This document shows positions 1-8,268 of a DNA stretch of 9,724 nucleotides, in pieces. The notes below the pieces were generated by a model. That model made no database searches. It was not told where the DNA came from and saw only the letters and a program-made list of their open reading frames with translations. Numbering within the stretch: the first letter of the stretch is position 1; each line of letters starts with the position of its first letter. This stretch comes from Bacillota bacterium (GTDB lineage: Bacteria > Bacillota_C > Negativicutes > CTSoil-072), in the NCBI GenBank assembly GCA_017861495.1, contig JAGFXW010000068.1, forward strand, positions 1 through 9,724. The letters are read 5' to 3'. Position numbers and translations under genes: made by a program.

Positions 1-1929
1 GCCATACACGATGTTAAACATCGCAAAGGCGGGAAACATCAGCTGGGTATTGTTAAGATCGCCGCTGGTCACCCATTCGGGTATTTTGTTCTTTTGACCG
101 AGGTATGAATAGAGAGCGCCCTCGCAAAGTTCAACCGTATGCAGATAAAAATATTTCTTTTTACCGATCAGCTCGTCGCGCATTGTATGCAAAAGCTCCA
201 CCATCAAGGCAAAATCGCCGTTCATAAAAGCAAGGCGATTTTGCAGGAAACGAATACACAGCAAGATGCTGGTCTCATTTTGCTCCTCCGCCTTGTAGGA
301 GGCTTTGTGCAGTGAAATTTCGGCGTTAGCAAACTCCCCCATATTGAAGTATCTTTCCGCTTCCATTACATATTCACCGCCACTGCCATGTCCCCCCGCC
401 AGGCGGTGGTAATAGGGAAAACTTTTGGTTAGGTCACTTATGTGTTCTTCAAGCTTGCCTGACTCCCGATAAAACATATATAAGACAGACGGGGACCCAA
501 ATGTCCAGTTCTTTTCCGTATTGTAAATCGTTGTAGGGCTGTCGAGCAATTCGCATGCTTTGCGTTGATGTTCAGACATTTTTTTAATGTCATTATAATT
601 CGTAAAGCTTAGTAAAAGTTCAAATTCCCCTAAAAGACGTTTCCTCAGATCATAGTTTAAACTCTCAGCCGTTGCCATTACACGACTAAATTCTCTGCAC
701 GTTTTGCCAAACAATTCAGCTTCATTATAAATGAATAAATAGAAGGCATAGATAAGTAAAGCGAAAGGATGCTTCTCCTTGACCGTCTCCGGACATTCCT
801 CCAGATATTTGATAATCAGTTTTGTATTGCCGCCAACAAAGGAAGCAGACCGATTTTTTTCCAGAGTAAGCAAGATATTGTCAAAATCCCGGCACTCATA
901 AAAATAATACAGGGCTGCAAGATAATCACCGGCTTGCAGGCACCAGTCGGCCGCTTTTCGCCAGAGGGCCTGACGATAGCCGGGATCTTGGGCAGCTAAC
1001 AACTCCCGTAAAAAACCAGTCAGGATGTTGTGGGCGAAATAGGTTTTGCTCCGGCTGTCATAGTTTACGAAAGCATTGTTGCTCATGACTTCGGCAAGCA
1101 GTTCGTCGGTATTTTCTTTACCCCACATGTAGGAGGCTTGTTCCTGGGTAAAGCTATCGAATATGGACAAAGTAAGGAGAAATTCTTTCGTTTCGGCGGC
1201 AAGCGGTCCATATACTGTTTTTTTGATCAATTTATAGATATTGTTTTCCGGGGTGTAGCTGCCGTGGGAATGCAGTTCCACCATGAAAAGATACAGGGCG
1301 CTAATCCAGCCTTCGGTCAGCGCGTGCAATCGTTCTGTTTCCTCTGCTTCGAGACTGATGCCGCAGGCCTTGTAATATTCGACGATTTCCGGTGGCGTCA
1401 GTTCCAATGTTTCTTTGGCGATAATGTGCAAATAGCCCTTTAGAGCCAATTCTTCGACGTTTAGCCGCCCGCTGTAACGGGTAATCAGAACGATATGAAG
1501 ACCGGGTATGCCGTACATGGCCATCCGTTCGACCAATCGGTCGATTTCAGGGCTTTCGAGCAAGTGATAGTCGTCAATGACCAGAAAGGTTGGATCAGAA
1601 AATGCAACATCGGCGATAATCCGCACCGCTTCCTGCAGCAAAACGCTGTCACGGGGAACCCCAAGTTCCAGCAGGCTTTGCGCGGAGTTATCGTCGATTA
1701 TCGTGAACAGGCGGCCAAATTCCTGCCAAAAACCGCTCGGCGCCGCATCGTGCACTGTCTGCCACAGCACCGGGCTGTTACTGAGGAATTCCTTGATGGC
1801 GGTGGTTTTACCGTAACCCATTGGGGCTTCGACGATGGTAAGTGGATGGTCGAAGATTCCGGACATTGCTTCGGTGATTCGCGTGGAAAAATACAGGTTT
1901 TTTGTGGTCTGCTGCCTAACTTTTGTCAT
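1..1929 (-). CDS. MalT-like ATP-dependent LuxR-family transcriptional regulator (C-terminus beyond window)
   Basis: A continuous minus-strand frame of 643 codons runs from an ATG at 1929 to the window edge without a stop, so the 3' end is missing. The ATG follows a GAGG at 1935-1938 with 5 bases spacing. The N-terminus is a STAND-type ATPase: Walker A APMGYGKTT (residues 35-43), Walker B FLVIDDYH (114-121), an LITR sensor-like motif with Arg150, and the TEGW motif (204-207) typical of MalT-like proteins. The rest (about 250-643) is helical with many Leu, Tyr and Glu residues, as expected for a TPR-like signal-sensing region. Family members are usually about 850-900 residues and end in a LuxR helix-turn-helix, which would lie outside the window. 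In this family ATP and an inducer drive oligomerisation and promoter activation. It sits 202 bases downstream of the exporter operon on the same strand and probably has its own promoter. The inducer is unknown. The identification is firm; control of the exporter is inference. Confidence 0.9.
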   Translation of the reverse strand, partial: MTKVRQQTTKNLYFSTRITEAMSGIFDHPLTIVEAPMGYGKTTAIKEFLSNSPVLWQTVHDAAPSGFWQEFGRLFTIIDDNSAQSLLELGVPRDSVLLQEAVRIIADVAFSDPTFLVIDDYHLLESPEIDRLVERMAMYGIPGLHIVLITRYSGRLNVEELALKGYLHIIAKETLELTPPEIVEYYKACGISLEAEETERLHALTEGWISALYLFMVELHSHGSYTPENNIYKLIKKTVYGPLAAETKEFLLTLSIFDSFTQEQASYMWGKENTDELLAEVMSNNAFVNYDSRSKTYFAHNILTGFLRELLAAQDPGYRQALWRKAADWCLQAGDYLAALYYFYECRDFDNILLTLEKNRSASFVGGNTKLIIKYLEECPETVKEKHPFALLIYAFYLFIYNEAELFGKTCREFSRVMATAESLNYDLRKRLLGEFELLLSFTNYNDIKKMSEHQRKACELLDSPTTIYNTEKNWTFGSPSVLYMFYRESGKLEEHISDLTKSFPYYHRLAGGHGSGGEYVMEAERYFNMGEFANAEISLHKASYKAEEQNETSILLCIRFLQNRLAFMNGDFALMVELLHTMRDELIGKKKYFYLHTVELCEGALYSYLGQKNKIPEWVTSGDLNNTQLMFPAFAMFNIVYG

Positions 1930-1990
1930 GAGCGCCTCATTCTATACACAAGTGTTCCCGTCACGTTTTTGAAGAAAGCTACTATCGATA

Positions 1991-2019
1991 TATATATATT
2001 CTCGGAAGTCTGTTGAAAA
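1991..2019 (-). promoter_or_regulatory. Possible promoter of the MalT-like regulator
   Basis: On the minus strand TTTTCA (2019-2014) is followed after 17 bases by TATATA (1996-1991), a sigma-70-like pair about 62 bases ahead of the regulator's ATG. The -10 lies within an alternating AT run at 1988-1999, so its exact register is uncertain, and the -35 matches the consensus only in part. The placement next to a palindrome at 2025-2039 supports a regulatory role. No experimental-grade signal can be claimed. Confidence 0.3.
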
Positions 2020-2024
2020 CCTTT

Positions 2025-2039
2025 TGAAATTGAATTTCA
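2025..2039. promoter_or_regulatory. 15-bp perfect palindrome, candidate operator
   Basis: The sequence TGAAATT-G-AATTTCA has 7-base arms that match perfectly around one central base. It lies in the intergenic region between the exporter operon and the MalT-like regulator, 5 bases upstream of the possible -35 element at 2014-2019. Short symmetric sites in this position often bind dimeric regulators, but AT-rich palindromes of this size can occur by chance. Which protein would bind is unknown. Confidence 0.35.
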
Positions 2040-2049
2040 TCTATATAGC

Positions 2050-2114
2050 CGAATGCCCTATGTCGATTCTCACCGAGTTACTGAAAAATCTGGGGTTTGG
2101 CATTCATGCATTCG
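2050..2114. repeat. Three copies of a GCATTC/GAATGC hexamer
   Basis: GAATGCC at 2051-2057 is the exact inverse complement of GGCATTC at 2099-2105, and CGAATGC at 2050-2056 is the inverse complement of GCATTCG at 2108-2114. Two direct copies and one inverted copy therefore fall just after the stop codon of the last exporter gene. The RNA could fold either way, with loops of 41-51 bases, but no U-run follows. I see no convincing intrinsic terminator in 2131-1930, so this is only a weak candidate for the operon's 3' end structure. Confidence 0.25.
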
Positions 2115-2131
2115 TCTCATCTCCTATCGAG

Positions 2132-5080
2132 TTACATTAATTGTCGCTGAGCCATGGCGGCAAAAATGCCGTTTTGGTCCATCAACTCCTGATAATTCCC
2201 CTCCTCGACAATTTTCCCCTGGTCCATCACGAAGATGCGTTCCGCATTACAAATGGTGCTCAAGCGGTGGGCCACAACAATCCGGGTAGCTTTCAGCTTA
2301 TCCAGACTTTCGGTCACGATAGCCTGAGTCCGGTTGTCCAAAGCGCTGGTGGCTTCATCAAACATGATAATCCGCGGCCGGTTCACTATGGACCTGGCGA
2401 TGAGGATTCGTTGCCGTTGACCGCCTGAAATATTGGCTGCTCCTTCGCTAACCATGGTGTGCATCCCCATCGGCATGGCCCGAATATCTTCGGCCAATCC
2501 GACCATTTCCGCCGCCAGCCAGGCATCATCAATGGTCAGCGGCAGCGAACCGATAATGTTGTTAAAAATGTCGCCAGCCATCAACTGACCCTGTTGAAGC
2601 ACAACTCCCATCTGGGAGCGAACGGATGTTACGCTGAGTTCCGCCAGATCTTGTCCGTCAAAATAAACCGCCCCGTTCTCCGGTTTCTCGAATCCGAGCA
2701 AAAGACGGAGCAATGTCGATTTCCCGCTGCCGGAACTACCGACAATCGCCACAAATTGCCCCGGGCGAATTTTCAGCGAAAGATTTTGCAATACCTGGGG
2801 CTTTTCCGGCGAATAGCGGAATGAAAGATTATTGACTTCGATTTGTCCGGTCAATTCGCCAGCCTCAAGTTTTTCGTCACTGACTTCGGGCTCTGCAGTC
2901 AACACCGGCCGCAGACGTTCCAGTATGGGCACGATATCAAGCAACTGTGACATTATCGGCGCCATGCCGAGGACCGCGCCGCTGAAACCGGTCAAAGCAG
3001 CGGTGAAACTCAAATAATCCGCCTGGGTAATGAACGGGGAGTTTGTCGTATCGCCGATGCCCATCCAATGCATCGTCAACCAAAACAACAGCATCGAAAG
3101 CAGGATGGGCTGAATACCGTTTAGCACTTCCAATAAATTGGCGTTCCAACGGACGGCGCGATTCCATTTCCATTCTTCGCCGAACTCTTTTGCCCACAAG
3201 AAAAACGCTTGCGTTTCAGCACCCTGCATGCGGAATTTTCCAATTCCGTTCAGTATTTGCAGCACCTGGCCGGCTACCCGACCGGAAGCAATTATCATGG
3301 AACGCTTATTATGCAGCATTTTCCAGGACACCAGAAACTGTGAAAGCAGAAAAGTCACTAGGATCACCAAGGCTATTGCCCCTAACTTCCAGCTATAATA
3401 AAACATCATCCCCAAGCTGAAGAAAGAAAGCAGACAATTAAAAATGGTTGAAACCACCGAATTCGAGAGGACTGAAGATACCTGCGCGATGCTGTTGAGG
3501 CGCAAAGCCAGATCCCCGGATTCATATTGGCGGAAAAATGCGGACGGCAAGGATAGCAGACGAAGCCAAAGAGCCGCCTCGGCCGACAGATGCGACCGAT
3601 TCTTGATGCGCAACACGGCCACGCCACGGGTGAGGGCTACGCCGACACTAGACAGCGCCGCCACCATCATGACTTGAATTACCATCACATGTCCCTGCCG
3701 ATCGCCAATCGGTATCAAATCGCTAAAAATGGTATTCGTAACAAACGGTGTCACCATGGTTATACCGCCGGCAATCAGACTAGTCATCAGCACAACCCCA
3801 TAATCGCCGGGCCAGGAGTTCTTCAGGGAAAATTTGAGCCAGTCAGTCAGCGTAGAGGTTTTTGCCGTCAATCCGACATAGAACATATACGCGTCCGTAT
3901 GTAGCAAGTCAAGGTCTTGACTCGTCACTTCCCTATTCCGAAGCGTTTCCGGCTGAAAAAGATGATACTGGTCAGGCGACTGCGGCAATAATGCTACCGG
4001 TTCTCCCTGCGGGCCAAGATATCCCAGCAGAGGGCCGTTGTCCTGTGTCTGCCAACCGGCCTCCAAGCAAACCTTGCGGGCTTGCATACCGGCCAAGTGA
4101 GCGATTTGGCTCATCAGCGCCGGATCCTGAAGCCGGGCGCCGCCCCCTTTCGGCAGATGCACCAACTCTGCCGAAACTCCTAGCTGCCGGGCGATGGCGC
4201 GTAATGCCGTCAGTATTGGTGGACAGGTCGAATCCGCCAAAATCAGCGGTTCAATCTCCGGCAAATCATTTCGTAACAAATGCGCAAAGGCTGCCTGCTG
4301 CAGTTTTTCCCGCTGATTTTTTCGGTCCAGCAATCGCTGGTGGTCGCGCTGTCTTTCATCGGTAAAATATTGTTCGATAATTGCGGCAAAGAGTCGATGG
4401 CAATCATCCAGCGGTCCCCAGAAACGTCCGGTATCCGGGTTGTCAGTTGGAGGCAGAATCTCATCCGTCGGCAGTCCTGTCAGCACCGCGTCTGAAGTGG
4501 CCGTAACCCAGCCTTGACGGATAACCGGGACATCCACTCCGGATGGAATAGAATAATCCGGCAAGCGTCCATATCGGATTTCGCCGCTTATCCGCCGGAC
4601 CCAGAGCACTTCCCTGGCGGTCCGGACGGATTGCCCGGAGGCGAGTGGCAGTGTCTCGCTACTCGCCAACAAGAGAAACAACCGCGGCGGAGCAATCAGA
4701 TTTGGACTGGACAGTAGTATCTCCAGCCACTCTTCGACCATGAACCAGATGACTTCAAAGATATGCCGACCGCTACGGGCCGCACTTTGGAGCAGGCCTT
4801 GCCGGGACATGGTCTTCAGTTCGGCGCCGCCCGCACTCATGGCCATGAGCCGAATGCCCTTGCCGTCCATGCTTTGAGGTAAAGCAAACAGGGGTTGTCC
4901 CTGGACCGCATTGAACAAAAAGACTTGCTGAAATCGCTGGACAGCCGGACCGGACACGGCATATACGTCAACCGCCCCCTCCCAGACCTGCCAGAAGGTG
5001 TCAGAGTCTTCCAGCCAAAACGGCCGGCCCGATTCCAATGAAATAAACTGAGTGGTATCTTTATTATCTGCGGAACTCAT
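2132..5080 (-). CDS. NHLP-type bacteriocin export ABC transporter, permease/ATPase subunit (no active peptidase)
   Basis: This 982-residue protein fuses a long soluble N-terminus (about 1-405), an ABC exporter membrane domain (about 425-720) and an ATPase. The ATPase is complete: Walker A GSSGSGKST (781-789), a Q-loop near VVLQQGQ, signature ISGGQ (884-888), Walker B IIMFDEATSALD (904-915) and H-loop His938. The N-terminus resembles the family remembered as TIGR03797 (NHLM ABC2): a jelly-roll-like start, a middle region with PLLGYLGPQGEPVALLP (350-366), and AYMFY before the first membrane helix. It lacks a recognisable Cys/His/Asp peptidase triad. Its ATG overlaps the upstream peptidase gene's stop as ATGA and follows GGAG at 5087-5090 with 6 bases spacing, so translation is probably coupled. 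It most likely pairs with the C39-containing subunit in a heterodimeric inner-membrane exporter of a leader-type peptide. The pairing is inferred from family and context. Confidence 0.92.
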   Translation of the reverse strand: MSSADNKDTTQFISLESGRPFWLEDSDTFWQVWEGAVDVYAVSGPAVQRFQQVFLFNAVQGQPLFALPQSMDGKGIRLMAMSAGGAELKTMSRQGLLQSAARSGRHIFEVIWFMVEEWLEILLSSPNLIAPPRLFLLLASSETLPLASGQSVRTAREVLWVRRISGEIRYGRLPDYSIPSGVDVPVIRQGWVTATSDAVLTGLPTDEILPPTDNPDTGRFWGPLDDCHRLFAAIIEQYFTDERQRDHQRLLDRKNQREKLQQAAFAHLLRNDLPEIEPLILADSTCPPILTALRAIARQLGVSAELVHLPKGGGARLQDPALMSQIAHLAGMQARKVCLEAGWQTQDNGPLLGYLGPQGEPVALLPQSPDQYHLFQPETLRNREVTSQDLDLLHTDAYMFYVGLTAKTSTLTDWLKFSLKNSWPGDYGVVLMTSLIAGGITMVTPFVTNTIFSDLIPIGDRQGHVMVIQVMMVAALSSVGVALTRGVAVLRIKNRSHLSAEAALWLRLLSLPSAFFRQYESGDLALRLNSIAQVSSVLSNSVVSTIFNCLLSFFSLGMMFYYSWKLGAIALVILVTFLLSQFLVSWKMLHNKRSMIIASGRVAGQVLQILNGIGKFRMQGAETQAFFLWAKEFGEEWKWNRAVRWNANLLEVLNGIQPILLSMLLFWLTMHWMGIGDTTNSPFITQADYLSFTAALTGFSGAVLGMAPIMSQLLDIVPILERLRPVLTAEPEVSDEKLEAGELTGQIEVNNLSFRYSPEKPQVLQNLSLKIRPGQFVAIVGSSGSGKSTLLRLLLGFEKPENGAVYFDGQDLAELSVTSVRSQMGVVLQQGQLMAGDIFNNIIGSLPLTIDDAWLAAEMVGLAEDIRAMPMGMHTMVSEGAANISGGQRQRILIARSIVNRPRIIMFDEATSALDNRTQAIVTESLDKLKATRIVVAHRLSTICNAERIFVMDQGKIVEEGNYQELMDQNGIFAAMAQRQLM

Positions 5081-7272
5081 GCTTCACTCCCCTCCATCGG
5101 TGAGTGAGGGCCCGCCATGCTGGGGTCCAAAAGTTGCCGATAAGGCCCCTCTTCATCCATCAGGTTATCATGAGTGCCACGCTGCATCACTTTTCCCTGC
5201 TGCAGGACAATGATCTCGTCGCAGTCCCGGATGGTGCTGAGTCGGTGTGCAATAACCAGGCATGAACATCCCCGCCTTGTGATATTGTCCGCTACCCGTC
5301 GTTCAGTCAACGGATCAAGCGCGCTAGTTGCTTCATCCAACACCAGTATGGAAGGATTGCAGGCCAGCGCTCTGGCGATTTCCAGCCGCTGCCTCTGACC
5401 GCCGCTGAAATTCCGCCCCCCCTCCTCAACAACGGCATCATAGCCCCCCTGCAAGATCGCAATGTCGCCGTGAATTTCGGCATCTCTGGCGGCCCTGACA
5501 ATATCGAAACGCGGCACGGTGGGATCAAACAAGGAAATATTTTCTGCAACTGTACCGCTGAAAAGGAAAATATCCTGATCGACCCCAGCCATTGAATGAA
5601 CCAGTACCTCCCTTGAGATTTGCTTCCGAGGAACCCCATCAAACAAGATCTCGCCTTCCCACGACTGATACAGGCCCGTCAACAGTTTGGCTACCGTGGA
5701 TTTGCCGCTGCCTGACCCTCCCACCAGCGCAACTCGTCGTCCCGGTTCAATGGTCAGGCTAAATTTCTCCAACAAAGGCGGTTCCAGCCGACTGTAGCCA
5801 AACGTAATATTCCGCAATTCCACCCTGCCTGCCAATTTTTCCATGCCCATTGCTGCCGACAGTTCCTTTGATTCAAGACCGGGGTCACGGGGATAGCGGA
5901 GCACGTCGTCCAGTCGGTGGATCTGTGTTTCAGTGGTCTGCAGGCTCTGTACCAAGGAAAGAAGTTTGTTCACGGGTTCCTGAAATTTGCCCATCAATGT
6001 TTGAAAGGCAATGAAAATACCGACGGTCATCAAGCCGTCCATGATTTTGAAGCCGCCTACCGCCATGATCATCGCCGTATTGAGTCCGCCAAGCAATACC
6101 GGTGCAAGCAAAAATAACTGCTGTGTCAATTCGACTTTTTGTGTAGCAACCAATATTTTGCTCTGATAGCCTGCCCATTTTGTAAAAAAATCACTTTCAT
6201 TGCCATTTGCCTTTAACGTCTCAATGGTCTGAATACCGGCAACAGAAACGCCGTAGAGCTTTCCCGCATCCTGCATGAGTTTCATCTGCTGCTCCTTCAT
6301 CCACCGCACCATGCTTTGCAAGATCAGCACATTGATCAGGCTGAAAGAACATCCAATCAGGGTCAGTGAAACACTGTACTGAAAAAGCAAACCCAGATAG
6401 AACATCGCCACCGCCACATCCAGTACGGCAGTAGCCGCCTGCCCCGTCAACGTTGAAGCCACGGATTCGGTGAACTGCGCTCGTGAAGCCACTTCACCCG
6501 CGTATCGTTGCTGGAAAAACTCAATCGGTAGGTGCAGGACATGCCACATGAACTTGCTGGAGCCGCCGACCGTCAAACTTCCCTGCCACCGGGTGAGGCA
6601 CCAGGCCCTTAGATAAGTTAACGCCGCTTGCAGAATCGCCGCTACTCCCATGGCAAGCAACAGATTGAATATCCAATCTTCATGTTGGCGAGTCAGAATG
6701 TCGTCAAAGAACACCTGATTCATGACGGGAACCGCCAATCCGGGCGCAACCAAACCCAGCCCAGCCACCAATACGAACACCATGGATTTCTTATGGTCCT
6801 TGAGTCTTTCAAAAACAGCCGCCGCCGTGTTCACTGAAGCGCCGCCCTTGCGGAAATGCGGGCCGGGAGTCATGACCAAGGCAATTCCCGTGTATGAAAC
6901 ATCAAACTCTTCCCGGCTTACTTTCCGATGACCGACAGCAGGATCATTCAAGTAAACCTGCTCGCCTCGAAACCCTTCGAGTACGAGAAAATGGTTGAAA
7001 TTCCAATGGATGATAACCGGCAGAACTATTTCTCTAAGGGATTCAGGCGAATAGCGAAATCCACCTGCCTGCATGCCCAGATTGCGCGCCGCTTTAATGA
7101 TGTTGCTTGCCCTGCTGCCATCACGAGAAATGCCGCACTCCATACGCAGAGTTTCCAGCGGAAGAAAGAGTCCGTAATAGGATAATACCGAGCCTAAAGC
7201 CGCCGCGCCGCACTCTGTAGCTTCCATCTGCAAGACAACCGGGGTTTCGATGCGTTTCTGCCCTTTTGTCAT
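5077..7272 (-). CDS. NHLP-type bacteriocin export ABC transporter with C39 peptidase, permease and ATPase
   Basis: This 731-residue protein has the classic peptidase-containing ABC transporter order. The C39 peptidase (about 1-135) shows the motif QMEATECGAAALG with oxyanion Gln15 and catalytic Cys21, then NHFLVLEG with His94 and LNDP with Asp110, so the triad is complete. The membrane domain covers about 160-440. The ATPase has Walker A GGSGSGKST (518-526), signature FSGGQ (622-626), Walker B ILVLDEATSALD (642-653) and H-loop His676. It matches the family remembered as TIGR03796 (NHLM ABC1). Such enzymes cut precursor leaders, usually after a double-glycine-type site, while exporting the core peptide. 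I chose ATG 7272: GGAG at 7282-7285 is 9 bases away. An in-frame TTG at 7278 would add two residues but sits only 3 bases from that GGAG. Its stop overlaps the next gene's ATG by four bases. The natural substrate is not in the window. Confidence 0.94.
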   Translation of the reverse strand: MTKGQKRIETPVVLQMEATECGAAALGSVLSYYGLFLPLETLRMECGISRDGSRASNIIKAARNLGMQAGGFRYSPESLREIVLPVIIHWNFNHFLVLEGFRGEQVYLNDPAVGHRKVSREEFDVSYTGIALVMTPGPHFRKGGASVNTAAAVFERLKDHKKSMVFVLVAGLGLVAPGLAVPVMNQVFFDDILTRQHEDWIFNLLLAMGVAAILQAALTYLRAWCLTRWQGSLTVGGSSKFMWHVLHLPIEFFQQRYAGEVASRAQFTESVASTLTGQAATAVLDVAVAMFYLGLLFQYSVSLTLIGCSFSLINVLILQSMVRWMKEQQMKLMQDAGKLYGVSVAGIQTIETLKANGNESDFFTKWAGYQSKILVATQKVELTQQLFLLAPVLLGGLNTAMIMAVGGFKIMDGLMTVGIFIAFQTLMGKFQEPVNKLLSLVQSLQTTETQIHRLDDVLRYPRDPGLESKELSAAMGMEKLAGRVELRNITFGYSRLEPPLLEKFSLTIEPGRRVALVGGSGSGKSTVAKLLTGLYQSWEGEILFDGVPRKQISREVLVHSMAGVDQDIFLFSGTVAENISLFDPTVPRFDIVRAARDAEIHGDIAILQGGYDAVVEEGGRNFSGGQRQRLEIARALACNPSILVLDEATSALDPLTERRVADNITRRGCSCLVIAHRLSTIRDCDEIIVLQQGKVMQRGTHDNLMDEEGPYRQLLDPSMAGPHSPMEGSEA

Positions 7273-7274
7273 CT

Positions 7275-8240
7275 TCAATCACTCCGCAGCCATTGGTTCA
7301 AGTTCTGAAATACTTTGGCCAGAGGGGCCTGCCGCTTCACAACAATACTACCCGTACAGGCGGTTCCGGCACTAATCTTATCAGGCGCACCCGAGATAGA
7401 AGACCACAAAAACCCGGTTGCTGTGTCAGGGTCCTTGATCAGGGCCACATGAACTTCCATTGCAGCCCCGCCGTTACGCTGCAGTATCCAGTTCGTGGTT
7501 TCCTTGCTGCCAATCCAGCTGTTGATTCCTTCGGCGGAAACGGGATAAGCCGACACACTGCTCACTTTGCCGATTAAATAACCGTAAGCGGTTGAGCTGA
7601 CCGTACCGGTAGAAATTTGCACCGTCATACCGGGGCGTATCTTTTTTCCGTCCAAAATCGGGACATATAGCAAAACTTTGATTTCTCCGCGCTCCGGCGA
7701 CAATCGCAGGCTGGCGAGGGGCGTCCCCGTTGTCACAATGTCGCCGACATTAACCTTTTTTTCCGCCACAACCCCGGTATAGGGGCTGATTACCTGTCCG
7801 TCACGCTGAAGTTTATCCGTCAGGGCGTTAAGCTGGGCAACTTTTGACGACATTTCCACCTGAGACGTCGTGTTGTTCAACTCCGCCTTTAAGCGGGCAA
7901 TGTCCTGCTCGGTAGAATATTGTTCCACTACCGCCACTACTTGTCCTTTTTGAACCAAGTCTCCCACTTCCTGCCGCAACTCCGCCACTCGTCCACCGGT
8001 AGCCGGTGAAATATTGACCATTCCGGCAGAATCCACAATCAGCCCCGTACCGCTGACTTTGTCCGCCATTACACCGAAAACGGACCATACCAGCGCGGAT
8101 GCGATAAGGATCAACACCGTCAGTAAGGCAATCCAGCCCACCGGAGTCGTGACGGCAAACAATTTGTCCAATTCATCCGGAGATCGCAGCCGGTCCAGCG
8201 CCTTTTTCTGGAACAATTCACGTTTTATTGGCTCAGCCAT
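7275..8240 (-). CDS. HlyD-family NHLP bacteriocin system secretion adaptor
   Basis: A 321-residue membrane fusion protein. The start MAEPIKRELFQKKALDRL followed by an SPDELDKL segment is typical of the NHLM HlyD family (remembered as TIGR03794). One membrane helix spans about 35-57. A lipoyl-like half-motif follows (GRVAELRQEVGDLVQKGQVVA, about 83-103, listed here only as its core), then a short coiled coil (about 108-147), the second half-motif SPYTGVVAEKKVNVGD (152-167) and a beta-rich C-terminus. It should sit in the inner membrane and link the ABC exporter to the periplasm. ATG 8240 is chosen because AAGGAG at 8248-8253 lies 7 bases ahead; a longer frame from TTG 8294 would read through this site and overlap the previous gene. 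The gap from the upstream adaptor is 28 bases and the next gene starts 2 bases after the stop, so it is in the operon. The coiled coil is shorter than in toxin-secretion HlyD. Confidence 0.88.
   Translation of the reverse strand: MAEPIKRELFQKKALDRLRSPDELDKLFAVTTPVGWIALLTVLILIASALVWSVFGVMADKVSGTGLIVDSAGMVNISPATGGRVAELRQEVGDLVQKGQVVAVVEQYSTEQDIARLKAELNNTTSQVEMSSKVAQLNALTDKLQRDGQVISPYTGVVAEKKVNVGDIVTTGTPLASLRLSPERGEIKVLLYVPILDGKKIRPGMTVQISTGTVSSTAYGYLIGKVSSVSAYPVSAEGINSWIGSKETTNWILQRNGGAAMEVHVALIKDPDTATGFLWSSISGAPDKISAGTACTGSIVVKRQAPLAKVFQNLNQWLRSD
7282..7285 (-). promoter_or_regulatory. Ribosome binding site deciding the peptidase-transporter start
   Basis: GGAG on the minus strand, inside the end of the preceding adaptor gene. 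It is 9 bases from ATG 7272 but only 3 from the alternative TTG 7278, which favours the ATG. The preceding stop TGA (7277-7275) is 2 bases from this ATG, which fits translational coupling. Confidence 0.6.
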
Positions 8241-8247
8241 ACAGCAT

Positions 8248-8253
8248 CTCCTT
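8248..8253 (-). promoter_or_regulatory. Strong ribosome binding site fixing the HlyD start
   Basis: AAGGAG on the minus strand lies 7 bases before ATG 8240 and inside the 28-base gap between the two adaptor genes. It makes the upstream in-frame TTG at 8294, which would add 18 basic residues, unlikely. Confidence 0.75.
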
Positions 8254-8268
8254 GCGTCGCATTTTCTG

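Noticed and set aside
1926..1940. Second ATG ahead of the MalT-like regulator (1940)
   Set aside because: It is in another frame and stops after four codons; it may only be a chance overlap with the GAGG ribosome binding site.
1988..1999. Alternating AT run as a microsatellite
   Set aside because: Only about six repeats of AT; better explained as AT-rich promoter sequence.
1495..2016. 173-codon plus-strand open frame, and another at 1030-1443
   Set aside because: Both are antisense to the MalT-like regulator, whose Walker A and B motifs prove the minus strand is coding there.
7273..7278. TTG start giving a two-residue-longer peptidase transporter
   Set aside because: The only good GGAG is 3 bases from the TTG but 9 from the ATG at 7272.
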